NCBI GenBank assembly: GCA_937957685.1
Contig: CALGAO010000007.1
Span: 1 to 64,000 of the forward strand
DNA: 64,000 nt
Reading direction: 5' to 3'
From: an uncultured Paenibacillaceae bacterium
GTDB taxonomy: Bacteria; Bacillota; Bacilli; Paenibacillales; DA-C8
Positions 24,858-34,221 of this stretch are shown here, piece after piece. Position 1 is the first letter of the stretch. Every line of letters starts with the position of its first letter. The translations under genes were made by a program, and so were the position numbers. The notes under the pieces are model-generated. The model made no database searches. It saw only the letters and a list, made by a program, of their open reading frames with translations, and was not told the DNA's origin.

Positions 24858-27305
24858 ATGACTCAGGAGCAACAACCGATTTCTTCCGCCGGATACAATC
24901 CGCGGGTCATCGAACCGAAGTGGCAACAATACTGGGAGACGAACAAAACCTTCAAGGTGCTGGACGATGACAGCAAGCCGAAGTTCTACGCGCTGGACAT
25001 GTTCCCTTATCCTTCCGGCGCCGGCCTGCACGTCGGCCATCCCGAAGGCTACACGGCGACGGACATCGTGGCGCGCGTCAAGCGGGCGCAAGGCTACAAT
25101 GTACTCCATCCGATGGGCTGGGATGCGTTCGGTCTGCCGGCTGAGCAACACGCGCTCGATACGGGCAAGCATCCGCGCGACATCACGAAGACGAACATCG
25201 ACAACTTCCGCCGCCAGATCAAGTCCCTCGGATTCTCCTATGACTGGGACCGGGAGATCAGCACGACGGATCCCGAGTATTACAAATGGACGCAATGGAT
25301 CTTCCTGCAGCTGTACAAGAAAGGCCTCGCCTACGTGGCGGAGGTGCCGGTCAACTGGTGTCCGGCGCTTGGCACCGTGCTGGCCAACGAGGAAGTGATC
25401 GACGGCAAGAGCGAACGGGGAGGCCATCCGGTCATCCGCAAGCCGATGCGCCAATGGATGCTGAAGATCACCGAGTACGCCGAACGCCTGCTGGAGGATC
25501 TGGAGGAGCTGGACTGGTCGGAGAGCATCAAGGAGATGCAGCGCAACTGGATCGGCAAGTCCAGCGGAGCTGAGGTGGAATTCGCCATCGACGGCACGGA
25601 CAAGACGCTCCGCGTGTTCACGACTCGTCCGGATACGCTGTTCGGCGCGACCTATTGCGTCATGGCGCCGGAGCATGAATGGGTCGATGAGATCACCACT
25701 CCGGAGCAGCGGGCGGCGGTGGAAGCCTACAAGGAACAGGCGGCGCGCAAGAGTGACCTGGAGCGCACCGATCTGGCCAAGGACAAGACCGGCGTGTTCA
25801 CCGGCGCCTATGCGATCAATCCGGTGAACGGTAAGAAGGTGCCGATCTGGATCGCCGACTACGTGCTGGCCGGCTACGGTACCGGCGCGATCATGGCGGT
25901 GCCGGCGCATGACCAGCGCGACTGGGAGTTCGCCATGAAGTTCGGGCTGCCGATCATCGAGGTCATCGAGGGCGGCGATGTCACCAAGGCCGCCTATACG
26001 GGCGACGGCAAGCATGTCCGCTCGGACTTCCTGGACGGGCTGAACAATGAGCAGGCGATCGCGAAGATGATCGAATGGCTGGAGACAAACGGCAAAGGCC
26101 GCGGCAAGGTGACCTACAAGCTGCGCGACTGGCTGTTCAGCCGTCAGCGTTACTGGGGAGAGCCGATCCCGATCCTGCATCTTGAGGACGGCACGATGAA
26201 GCCGCTGAGCGAGGACGACCTGCCGCTTCTGCTGCCGGATGTGGATGAGATCCATCCATCGGGGACGGGAGAGTCTCCGCTGGCCAATGTGACGGAATGG
26301 GTCAACACGATCGATCCGGAGACCGGCATGAAGGCACGCCGCGAGACCAACACGATGCCGCAATGGGCGGGCAGCTGCTGGTACTATATCCGCTATATCG
26401 ACCCGCACAACAAGGAGCGGCTCGTGGATCCGGAGCTGGCCAAGAAATGGCTGCCGGTGGACCTGTATGTCGGCGGCGCGGAGCATGCGGTGCTCCACCT
26501 GCTCTACGCGCGTTTCTGGCACAAGGTGCTCTATGACATCGGCGTCGTTCCGACGAAGGAACCGTTCCAGAAGCTGGTCAACCAGGGCATGATCCTCGGC
26601 ACGAACAACGAGAAGATGAGCAAATCCCGCGGCAACGTCGTCAATCCTGACGATATCGTCAGAGATTACGGCGCCGACACACTGCGCATGTATGAGATGT
26701 TCATGGGGCCGCTCGAGGCCACCAAGCCGTGGAGCGAAACCGGCGTGGAGGGCATCTATCGCTTCCTGAACCGGGTATGGCGTCTGTTCATCGGCGAGGA
26801 CGGGAAGCTGAATCCGAAGATTACCGATGAGGCTTCGGACAAGAACTTCATGCGCGTATGGCACAAGACCGTCAAGAAGGTCACCGAGGATTACGAGCAG
26901 CTCCGCTTCAACACGGCGATCAGCCAGCTCATGATCTTCGTCAATGAAGCCTACAAGGCGGAGAAGTTGCCTCGTCAGGCGATGGAGCACTTTGTCCAAC
27001 TGATCGCGCCGATCACGCCGCACATCGCGGAGGAACTGTGGGAACGACTCGGCCATGAGGGCGGTATCTCCTATGTACCTTGGCCGCAATATGACGAGGC
27101 CTACACGAAGGATGATGAGATCGAGATCGTGATCCAGGTGAAGGGCAAGATCGTCGACCGGGCGATGATCCCTGCTGATCTCGACGAGCGCGGAATGGAG
27201 GAGCTGGCGCTGGCCCGCGATGCGGTGAAGCAGGCGATCGCTGGCAAGAACATCCGCAAGGTGATCGCGGTCAAGGGCCGCATCGTCAATATCGTCACCG
27301 ACTGA
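24858..27305 (+). CDS. leuS: Leucyl-tRNA synthetase
   Basis: 815-residue class I synthetase charging tRNA-Leu. HIGH-type motif HVGH at 58-61, KMSKS at 586-590, the CP1 editing domain in between (TTRPDTLFGATYCVMAPEH) and the zinc-free bacterial C-terminal domain. AGGAGG precedes the ATG. Controlled by the T-box leader upstream. It is inserted between yqeM and comER. Confidence 0.98.
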   Translation: MTQEQQPISSAGYNPRVIEPKWQQYWETNKTFKVLDDDSKPKFYALDMFPYPSGAGLHVGHPEGYTATDIVARVKRAQGYNVLHPMGWDAFGLPAEQHALDTGKHPRDITKTNIDNFRRQIKSLGFSYDWDREISTTDPEYYKWTQWIFLQLYKKGLAYVAEVPVNWCPALGTVLANEEVIDGKSERGGHPVIRKPMRQWMLKITEYAERLLEDLEELDWSESIKEMQRNWIGKSSGAEVEFAIDGTDKTLRVFTTRPDTLFGATYCVMAPEHEWVDEITTPEQRAAVEAYKEQAARKSDLERTDLAKDKTGVFTGAYAINPVNGKKVPIWIADYVLAGYGTGAIMAVPAHDQRDWEFAMKFGLPIIEVIEGGDVTKAAYTGDGKHVRSDFLDGLNNEQAIAKMIEWLETNGKGRGKVTYKLRDWLFSRQRYWGEPIPILHLEDGTMKPLSEDDLPLLLPDVDEIHPSGTGESPLANVTEWVNTIDPETGMKARRETNTMPQWAGSCWYYIRYIDPHNKERLVDPELAKKWLPVDLYVGGAEHAVLHLLYARFWHKVLYDIGVVPTKEPFQKLVNQGMILGTNNEKMSKSRGNVVNPDDIVRDYGADTLRMYEMFMGPLEATKPWSETGVEGIYRFLNRVWRLFIGEDGKLNPKITDEASDKNFMRVWHKTVKKVTEDYEQLRFNTAISQLMIFVNEAYKAEKLPRQAMEHFVQLIAPITPHIAEELWERLGHEGGISYVPWPQYDEAYTKDDEIEIVIQVKGKIVDRAMIPADLDERGMEELALARDAVKQAIAGKNIRKVIAVKGRIVNIVTD

Positions 27306-27337
27306 TCGGAACCGGAGCAGCAGGCACCTGGACGATG

Positions 27338-28171
27338 TCAGGCTTTCTGGCCATAGAAGAGCGATTCCACCTTCGTCAGGTCGCTGCTGTATTTGACATG
27401 CGTCGTATGGATGAGCTGCTCGAACATGCCGTCCAGATGAGCTTGCATGACCTTCAGTCCCTCATGGGTAATGCCGCCAGGCACGCAGACCCTCTTCTGC
27501 AAGGAAGAGAAGGTGAAGCCCTTGTCGTTTAAGAGCCTGGCTGTGCCCAGCAGCATATCGCTGGCCAGAAGGCTCGCCTCATCTCTCGACAAGCCGGTCA
27601 TTGCCGTCGCAGCGTCCACGAACCGTTCAAGGAAATAGCACAGGAAGGCCGGGCCGCAGCTGGACAGATCGGATGCGATGCGCGCATGCCTCTCGTCGAT
27701 ATGATGGGGGGTGCTGATATGCCGGAACAGCTCCTCCAGCCTTTCGCGATCGCTTGTCTGCATGCGGTCGCTGTACATGAACAGCGAAGCTCCGCTGAGC
27801 GCATAGTTTGTGATGCTCGGGATGACCTTGGCGATCTTGCACGGGAGGTGGTCTTCCAGCAGCTTGATGTGCACGGGACTCGTGATCGAGACGACGGTCT
27901 GCTCGCTCACGACGAATGGCTGGATGGCCTCGATCACCTGTTTATATTCATGCGGCTTGACGCAGATGAATATGATGTCGCAGTTCTTCGCGATCTCACG
28001 ATTGTCGGTTGCTGCACATAACCCAGGGTACAGGCAGGCGAGATGAGCCGCCTTGGCATGGGAACGATTGGCGGCCATGATCTGATCCGCTGCCAGTGCG
28101 CCAGACGTGATAAATGCTTCAATCAGGATGCTCCCCATGCTGCCCGTTCCGATGAATCCGACTTTCATCAT
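27338..28171 (-). CDS. comER: Late competence protein ComER (P5C-reductase-like)
   Basis: 277 residues of the pyrroline-5-carboxylate reductase family: the Rossmann motif GFIGTGSMG at the N-terminus, CVKPHEYKQVI, and the C-terminal SSCGPAFLCYF and PGGITHEGL. It lies divergent from comEA, as in Bacillus subtilis, where comER is transcribed against comEABC and is dispensable for transformation. GGGAGGG lies upstream of two adjacent ATG codons (28171 and 28168); either may be used. Its 3' end converges on leuS with only 32 bases between. Confidence 0.9.
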   Translation of the reverse strand: MMKVGFIGTGSMGSILIEAFITSGALAADQIMAANRSHAKAAHLACLYPGLCAATDNREIAKNCDIIFICVKPHEYKQVIEAIQPFVVSEQTVVSITSPVHIKLLEDHLPCKIAKVIPSITNYALSGASLFMYSDRMQTSDRERLEELFRHISTPHHIDERHARIASDLSSCGPAFLCYFLERFVDAATAMTGLSRDEASLLASDMLLGTARLLNDKGFTFSSLQKRVCVPGGITHEGLKVMQAHLDGMFEQLIHTTHVKYSSDLTKVESLFYGQKA

Positions 28172-28254
28172 GAAACCCTCCCAGGATAACGCTATATACA
28201 TCTTTTCAAGTATATGAACACGCGGGATGTCCATATGACAGGAGACTCCGCCAC

Positions 28255-28800
28255 ATGGACGGATGTATGGGGGTGTCAGGATTGCTGCGATCGAGAAGCT
28301 TGCTGGTATGGCTCGGATATGTGACCGTCATGCTCTTGTTGGCACTGATCCTGCACCGGTTGCTCACACTCCTGATGCCGGTCCCGTCCGGCTGGTCGTC
28401 GGAGGGCGAGTGGGTGCCGGTGAATGCGCTGCTGCTCAATGACGAGGAAGGGGAGCGCAAGCAGGATGAAGCGCTTGCTTCGGGCGATGCTTCGGCCCGA
28501 GCCACAGACAGCCTGGACGGGACGAAAGAGCCCGCTCAGGAACAGGCGGCATCTGCGGAGGAGCGCCGCGAGGTTGCCTCGGAGGAGTCAGCGGCGTCAG
28601 GAGATGCGCTGATCCCCATCAACTCCGCCGATCTGGAGCAGCTTCAGAAGTTGCCCGGCATCGGTCCGGCCAAGGCGCAGGCGATACTGGATTACCGACG
28701 GGAGCACGGACCGTTCAGGAGTCCGGAGGAGCTGCTGAACGTCAAGGGAATCGGGCAGAAGACGCTGGAGAAGATGCTTCCCTATCTGAAGCTGGAATGA
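28255..28800 (+). CDS. comEA: Competence DNA receptor ComEA
   Basis: 181 residues: a membrane helix (~15-40), a charged Ala/Glu-rich linker (~55-115) and a C-terminal pair of helix-hairpin-helix motifs (INSADLEQLQKLPGIGPAKA, LLNVKGIGQKTLEKM). It binds incoming double-stranded DNA at the cell surface. The SLBB-type domain found between membrane helix and HhH in Bacillus subtilis ComEA is not evident; a low-complexity linker takes its place. ATG with GGAG upstream. An O-acetylhomoserine sulfhydrylase gene separates it from comEB. Confidence 0.92.
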   Translation: MDGCMGVSGLLRSRSLLVWLGYVTVMLLLALILHRLLTLLMPVPSGWSSEGEWVPVNALLLNDEEGERKQDEALASGDASARATDSLDGTKEPAQEQAASAEERREVASEESAASGDALIPINSADLEQLQKLPGIGPAKAQAILDYRREHGPFRSPEELLNVKGIGQKTLEKMLPYLKLE

Positions 28801-28895
28801 TCGACAATTTCCCGGGATAGCCCTTTTCTTTTCGCGCGCTTTGTGCGAAAATAGGAAATATATAAGTATTCATACCTAAATGGAGGGATTTATCG

Positions 28896-30188
28896 ATGTC
28901 AGAAGAGCGCAAGCTGCAGTTAGAAACTCTCGCTGTCCATGCGGGTCAGGAGATTGACCCGACCACGATGTCGCGTGCGGTGCCGATCTATCAGACAACC
29001 TCGTATGGGTTCCGCGACTCGGACCATGCGGCCAACCTGTTCGCACTCGCGGAGTTCGGCAATATCTACACCCGCATCATGAACCCGACCACCGATGTAT
29101 TCGAAAAGCGCGTAGCCGCTTTGGAGGGCGGTGTCGGAGCGCTGGCCGTATCGTCAGGTCAGGCCGCCATCACGTTCTCCATCCTGAACATAGCGGGAGC
29201 AGGGGATGAGATCGTCTCCGCCTCCAGCCTGTACGGCGGTACATACAACCTGTTCGCGCATACGCTGAAGAAGATCGGCATCACGGTGAAGTTCGTCGAT
29301 CCTGTCGATCCGGAGAACTTCCGCAGCGCCATCACGCCGAAGACGAAGGCGCTGTATGCCGAATCGATCGGCAACCCGCGCGGCGACGTGCTCGATATCG
29401 AGGCCGTTGCGAAGATCGCGCATGAGCATGGCATCCCGCTGATCGTGGACAACACGCTGCCAAGCCCTTACCTGCTCAGGCCGATCGAGCATGGCGCCGA
29501 TATCGTGGTCCACTCCGCGACGAAGTTCATCGGCGGTCATGGCACGTCCATCGGCGGGATCATCGTCGACAGCGGCAAGTTCGACTGGAAGGCCAGCGGC
29601 AAGTTCCCGGGCTTCACCGAGCCGGACCCAAGCTACCATGGCCTGGTGTATTCGGACGCAGTGGGGCCGATCGCCTACATTATCAAGGCTCGCGTGCAGC
29701 TCTTGCGCGACATCGGCGCATCCCTCTCGCCATTTAACTCCTTCCTGCTGCTGCAAGGTCTGGAGACGCTGCATCTGCGCATGGAGCGCCACAGCGAGAA
29801 CGCGCTGAAGGTGGCGCAATATCTGGAGAAGCATCCGGCGGTGTCCAACGTGAATTATCCGGCTCTCGAATCCCATCCTTCCTATGAACTGACCAGGAAG
29901 TATCTGCCGAAGGGTGCGGGCGCCATCCTGACCTTCGAGATCAACGGCGGAGTGGAAGCGGGCAAGAAACTGATCAACAGCGTGAAGCTGTTCAGCCATC
30001 TCGCCAACGTCGGTGACAGCAAGTCGCTGATCATCCATCCGGCCAGCACGACCCACTCGCAGCTGGAAGGCGAGGAACTGTTGTCCACAGGCGTGACGCC
30101 TGGCATGGTGCGCCTGTCCGTAGGCACGGAGAATATCGAAGATATCCTGTATGATCTGGAGCAAGCGATCCAGGCCAGCCAGCAATAA
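28896..30188 (+). CDS. O-acetylhomoserine sulfhydrylase / aminocarboxypropyltransferase
   Basis: 430-residue PLP enzyme of the Cys/Met metabolism family, the length of the long MetY type. PLP-binding Lys210 lies in VHSATKFIGGHG; TRIMNPTTDVFE and SSGQAAITF are also typical. Converts O-acetylhomoserine plus sulfide to homocysteine, or makes methionine from methanethiol. GGAGGG precedes the ATG. It interrupts the comEA-comEB pair. No S-box, T-box or SAM riboswitch was found in the 95 bases upstream, so its control is unclear. Confidence 0.92.
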   Translation: MSEERKLQLETLAVHAGQEIDPTTMSRAVPIYQTTSYGFRDSDHAANLFALAEFGNIYTRIMNPTTDVFEKRVAALEGGVGALAVSSGQAAITFSILNIAGAGDEIVSASSLYGGTYNLFAHTLKKIGITVKFVDPVDPENFRSAITPKTKALYAESIGNPRGDVLDIEAVAKIAHEHGIPLIVDNTLPSPYLLRPIEHGADIVVHSATKFIGGHGTSIGGIIVDSGKFDWKASGKFPGFTEPDPSYHGLVYSDAVGPIAYIIKARVQLLRDIGASLSPFNSFLLLQGLETLHLRMERHSENALKVAQYLEKHPAVSNVNYPALESHPSYELTRKYLPKGAGAILTFEINGGVEAGKKLINSVKLFSHLANVGDSKSLIIHPASTTHSQLEGEELLSTGVTPGMVRLSVGTENIEDILYDLEQAIQASQQ

Positions 30189-30214
30189 GCACGACGACAG
30201 AAAGGAATGCTCTC

Positions 30215-30718
30215 ATGACAACGAACCGCAAGGATTGGGATACGTACTTCATGGATATCGCCTTCATGGCCTCGACCAGATCCCGATGCGGCAGGCGCAA
30301 GGTCGGAGCGGTGCTGGTGCAGGGCAAGAAGTTGCTCGGCACCGCCTATAACGGAGCGCCTTCGGGCGTGCCGGACTGCGAGGAAGCCGGTTGCATGCTG
30401 GTCGAAGAGTATGAGCTGAAGGTGGCGGATGACGGAACGGAGCAAGTGATCAGGAAGCAGCGCTGCGTGCGCACGATTCACGCGGAGCAGAACCTGCTCC
30501 TGTTCACTGACCGCCGCGATCGGGAAGGCTCGACGGTCTATGTCACCGACCAGCCGTGCTGGACATGCGCCAATATGATGGCCAACAGCGGTATCACCGA
30601 GATCGTCTATCTTCGTGAGTATCCTAAGGACAAGGACAAGGTTGTCAAACTGATGGAGCAGAAGGGCATCGTGTTCCGCCAGCTGGTTGCGTACGAACCG
30701 CCGCCAGGCTCGGTGTGA
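30215..30718 (+). CDS. comEB: dCMP deaminase-type protein ComEB
   Basis: 167 residues with the zinc deaminase site His89-Ala-Glu91 and Pro-Cys115-Trp-Thr-Cys118. The family turns dCMP into dUMP; in Bacillus subtilis ComEB is in the competence operon and is needed for polar placement of ComGA. AAAGGAA precedes the ATG. It is followed by a hairpin that overlaps the comEC start region. Confidence 0.95.
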   Translation: MTTNRKDWDTYFMDIAFMASTRSRCGRRKVGAVLVQGKKLLGTAYNGAPSGVPDCEEAGCMLVEEYELKVADDGTEQVIRKQRCVRTIHAEQNLLLFTDRRDREGSTVYVTDQPCWTCANMMANSGITEIVYLREYPKDKDKVVKLMEQKGIVFRQLVAYEPPPGSV

Positions 30719-30756
30719 ACAGGGTGACCGGTTGAATATCCGATTGAGCGTAGAGG

Positions 30757-30796
30757 AAGCACCTCTGTTTCGAAGACGAAGCGGAGGTGCTTTTTT
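30757..30796 (+). terminator. Terminator-like hairpin overlapping the comEC ribosome-binding site
   Basis: AAGCACCTC (30757-30765) pairs with GAGGTGCTT (30784-30792) around an 18-base loop, followed by six T. The 3' arm contains GGAGG (30783-30787), nine bases before the GTG at 30797, so the hairpin may both end comEB transcription and hide the comEC Shine-Dalgarno. Confidence 0.7.
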
Positions 30797-33520
30797 GTGT
30801 TCGGAGCCATGAATATGAAATATCCACAACCATTCTATCTTAACAGCCTGCTGGTAATCGCTGGCCTCACGGCCGGTTTGCTGCAGCAATGGGCGCTGAT
30901 CCTCGCCGTGATCGCCGCCCTTGCGGTGTTCATTGGCGTCCTAAGGCTGATGTCACCTGGTGACTCGCGCTTCAGGAGCGGTATGCTGACAGCGCTCATC
31001 ACCGTGTGTGCCATCGGATGCGGGTATTGGACGAAGGAGACGAGCCAGACGAATATCCCCATCCAGCTGGAGAACGAACGGGTGATCGTTCAGGGAGTCA
31101 TCGTCTCCGCGGTGAAAGTTGACGGGGATCGGGTATCGATGCAGCTGCATGCGGATCGGATATACTCTGCCTCACCTTCTGACGGGGTGGAGGAACCCCG
31201 GCAGCCGATGCCTGACGAGACAGGAGTGCTCCGTCAGACGGGAGAGGCAAGGAACGAGCTTCCCGTTGACGGACGGGGGGACAACCTGGAGCACGGTCTT
31301 GATGCGGACCTTCGTCATCCGTCGGAGGACATCGAAGACGAACGCACTCACTGGATGCTGGAGCCGGATGAGCGTTTGCAGACGGTGATCTATCTGGACA
31401 GCGAGGAGCAGCAGCGGTTGATCGGTTCCTGGAGCAGAGGCGTGGAGCTGCGCCTCGTCGGAACGCTAAGGCGTCCGGCAGTCGCCAGGAATTTCGGCGA
31501 CTTTGATTATCGCGCTTACCTGGAGAAGCAGCGCATCTACTGGCAGCTCTATGTCGATGATCCTGAGGCGGCCGAGGTGAGAAGCAGGCCGTCGCTCAGC
31601 CCGCATCTGCTCCTGGGAGCGATGGACCGGATCAGCGGGTGGATGACGAAGCTGGTCTGGCAGTTGTACGAGGAACGCTATGCGGGCTTTATGCAGGGGC
31701 TCCTGATCGGCGACAGGCAGGAACTCCAGCCGCAGCTTTACGACCGATTTTCCGATGTCGGCCTGACGCATGTGCTCGCCATCTCCGGCCTGCACGTCAG
31801 CGTGTTCACGGCCGGCTGCTTCTGGCTGCTCAGGCTGATGCGTCTGACGCGCGAGCGAGCGTTCACCGTCTGCTTCATCCTGGTGCCTCTCTATGTGATG
31901 TTTACGGGCGCCTCACCTTCGGCGATTCGCGCGGGACTGATGGGGATGCTGGGACTGCTCGCGATGCGTCTCGGCAAGTGGAAGGATTCGCTGCGATACA
32001 TCCTGATCGCTGCGCTGGCGATGCTGGCGGCGAATCCGTATTACATATATAATGTAAGCTTTCAGTTGTCCTTCCTCGTGACGGTCGGGCTGATCCTGCT
32101 CGTGCCGCGTCTGGTCGGGCTGATGCGCGCTCTGCCCGCAGCCATATCCGGCGCCCTGGCGGTGACGGTTGCGGCGCAGCTGTTCTCCTTCCCGATCGTC
32201 ATCTATTATTTTCATACGCTTCATCTGCTGTCGCCTCTTGCCAATCTGCTGCTCGTGCCGCTCGTCAGCGCGATCATCCTGCCGCTCGGCATGATCTCCC
32301 TGCTGCTCGGAGTCCTGCATCCGGCTCTGGGGCAGATCCCCGCATGGCTCAATTCGCAGGTTGCCGAGCTGCTATTCAGGGCTGTCACCTGGACGGCAGA
32401 GCGCGAGGCGCTGCTGACCATCTGGCCTGAGGTGCCGATCTGGTGGGTCGCCGGCTATTACGCGCTGCTCCTGGCGATGGCCTGCCTCTATCCGGGGCTT
32501 CGCTCCTTCAGCCGTCCATCTGTTTCGCGCGGCTTCATGATCCTTGCTGCCGCTTCGATGACGGCGCTCATCCTGTATGCTTATGCAGGAAATCCCTGGA
32601 GCCGCACCGGCGTGGTCAGCGTGCTGGATGTCGGACAGGGCGACTCGATCCTGATCCGCACCCCAGGCGGCCGGCATATCCTGGTGGATGGCGGAGGCAC
32701 CTTCAGCTTCGCCCGGGAACGGGAAGATGAAGCGTGGCGGTCGCGGCGCGATCCGTACGAGGTGGGCAAGGATACGCTGGTGCCGTTGCTCCGACGGCGC
32801 GGCGTCCGGCATCTGGATGCCGTCATCGTCACCCATCTCGATGCCGATCATGTCGGAGGTCTGCATGCGGTGATCGAGCACGTGTCCACGGAGCGCATCC
32901 TGTTTAACGGCACGCTGAAGGATTCGCCTTATGCGGAGAGGCTCATCGCATCCGCGCTTGAGCGCGAGATTCCCCTGATTCCTGCAGCGGCAGGACTGGT
33001 GTGGCAGGTGGATGACGAGACGACCCTGAAGTTTCTGCATCCGTTGGCGGATGCAAGCGGCGCACCGGGAAGACCAGGGATGGTGGAGGATCAGAATGGG
33101 GAGTCGGTTGTATTTGTCATGGAGATGGACGAAGGGGTCTTCCTGTTCACGGGAGATATCGGCGAGGCTGAAGAACGAGCCATTCTCCGCAGCTTGCGGG
33201 GGGAAGGAAGCGGCGGCTCCGCGCTCGCGGCGAACGGAACAGCCGGCAGACGGATTGATGTGCTCAAGGTGGCGCATCATGGCAGCAGGTACAGCACCTC
33301 GGACAGCTGGCTGAATTACTGGCAGCCGCTGAGCGGTGTCATATCGGTAGGCCGCAACTACTATGGCCATCCTTCAGGCGAAGTGCTGGACAGACTGGCG
33401 AGGCGCAACATCGCAACCTTCCGGACGGACCTGCACGGGGAGGTCCAATATCGGACGGCTGACGGCCGCCTGGAGGTGCGGACGAAGCTCGGAGCCTTGC
33501 CGGTCGCCGATGGATTCTGA
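30797..33520 (+). CDS. comEC: DNA-uptake channel protein ComEC/Rec2
   Basis: 907 residues. N-terminal helices and an OB-like region, the competence domain with many membrane helices (~270-600; DVGLTHVLAISGLHVS, FMTGASPSAIRAG-like), and a C-terminal metallo-beta-lactamase domain from ~610 (DVGQGDSILIRTPGG, THLDADHVGG with His680, Asp682, Asp684, His685, and AHHGS). It forms the channel for single-stranded DNA and probably degrades the other strand. Residues ~115-175 are a polar insertion rich in Asp, Glu and Arg. Start: GTG 30797 with GGAGG nine bases upstream, or ATG 30815 with GGAG eight bases upstream. Confidence 0.95.
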   Translation: MFGAMNMKYPQPFYLNSLLVIAGLTAGLLQQWALILAVIAALAVFIGVLRLMSPGDSRFRSGMLTALITVCAIGCGYWTKETSQTNIPIQLENERVIVQGVIVSAVKVDGDRVSMQLHADRIYSASPSDGVEEPRQPMPDETGVLRQTGEARNELPVDGRGDNLEHGLDADLRHPSEDIEDERTHWMLEPDERLQTVIYLDSEEQQRLIGSWSRGVELRLVGTLRRPAVARNFGDFDYRAYLEKQRIYWQLYVDDPEAAEVRSRPSLSPHLLLGAMDRISGWMTKLVWQLYEERYAGFMQGLLIGDRQELQPQLYDRFSDVGLTHVLAISGLHVSVFTAGCFWLLRLMRLTRERAFTVCFILVPLYVMFTGASPSAIRAGLMGMLGLLAMRLGKWKDSLRYILIAALAMLAANPYYIYNVSFQLSFLVTVGLILLVPRLVGLMRALPAAISGALAVTVAAQLFSFPIVIYYFHTLHLLSPLANLLLVPLVSAIILPLGMISLLLGVLHPALGQIPAWLNSQVAELLFRAVTWTAEREALLTIWPEVPIWWVAGYYALLLAMACLYPGLRSFSRPSVSRGFMILAAASMTALILYAYAGNPWSRTGVVSVLDVGQGDSILIRTPGGRHILVDGGGTFSFAREREDEAWRSRRDPYEVGKDTLVPLLRRRGVRHLDAVIVTHLDADHVGGLHAVIEHVSTERILFNGTLKDSPYAERLIASALEREIPLIPAAAGLVWQVDDETTLKFLHPLADASGAPGRPGMVEDQNGESVVFVMEMDEGVFLFTGDIGEAEERAILRSLRGEGSGGSALAANGTAGRRIDVLKVAHHGSRYSTSDSWLNYWQPLSGVISVGRNYYGHPSGEVLDRLARRNIATFRTDLHGEVQYRTADGRLEVRTKLGALPVADGF

Positions 33521-33617
33521 CAGCCATATCAGCGATCCACACCTTGCGCAATACTTGGTTGTATACTTGCATTGAATTTTTTGTTATTCTAGTACATGAT
33601 TTATAAAGTGGGGACGT

Positions 33618-33644
33618 TGCAACTTATAACGCCAAGGCACCGTC
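33618..33644 (+). promoter_or_regulatory. ECF-sigma-type promoter
   Basis: TGCAAC (33618-33623), a 17-base spacer and CGTC (33641-33644) fit ECF promoters of Bacillus (SigM/SigX/SigW type). It lies 29 bases before an ECF sigma gene and is probably autoregulatory. Confidence 0.6.
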
Positions 33645-33672
33645 TATTAGGGTGCAAGGAAGGAGGATCCTG

Positions 33673-34221
33673 GTGGTAGAGCAAGAGCTGATCAGGTCTG
33701 CTCAATCGGGTGATCGCGACGCTATGATCCAGCTGTTGCGTGAGATCGAGACTCACGTCTACCGAACGGCTTATTATATCCTGGGGAATGAGCAGGATGC
33801 CATGGATGCTGCTCAGGAGGCCCTTATTCGTGTATATACGAAGATCGAATCATTCGAGGAGAAGGCCCAGTTCAAGACGTGGGTGCAGAGAATCGTCACC
33901 AATATCTGCATCGACAAGTTCCGGAGGACGAAACCGACCGTTTCCATCGATGAGCATGCGATGAACTTCACCGCCGATCACAGCGTGGAGGAGGAAGTCG
34001 TCGCCACCTATGTATCGCAGGACGTCCGGGAAGCGATCAACAAACTGTCCGATCATTATCGAGCGGTCATTGTGCTTCGTTATCTGCAGGATTTCTCCTA
34101 TAACGAAATATCGGACTCTTTAGGCTTGCCTTTAAACACCGTCAAATCTTACCTGTTCCGTGCGAGACAGCAGCTGCAATCGCTGCTGCAAGATTATCAG
34201 AAGGGTGGTGTTGGGGGATGA
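33673..34221 (+). CDS. ECF RNA polymerase sigma factor
   Basis: 182 residues with sigma region 2 (~20-90: YYILGNEQDAMDAAQEALIR, FKTWVQRIVTNICIDKFRR) and region 4 (~120-172: YRAVIVLRYLQDFSYNEISD, PLNTVKSYLFRAR). No region 1 or 3. GTG start at 33673 with AGGAGG six bases upstream. The stop overlaps the anti-sigma start by four bases. SigW-like by general resemblance, but the regulon is unknown. Confidence 0.93.
   Translation: MVEQELIRSAQSGDRDAMIQLLREIETHVYRTAYYILGNEQDAMDAAQEALIRVYTKIESFEEKAQFKTWVQRIVTNICIDKFRRTKPTVSIDEHAMNFTADHSVEEEVVATYVSQDVREAINKLSDHYRAVIVLRYLQDFSYNEISDSLGLPLNTVKSYLFRARQQLQSLLQDYQKGGVGG

Noticed and set aside
24822..27089. 755-codon minus-strand frame opposite leuS
   Set aside because: Antisense shadow; leuS on the plus strand has all synthetase motifs.
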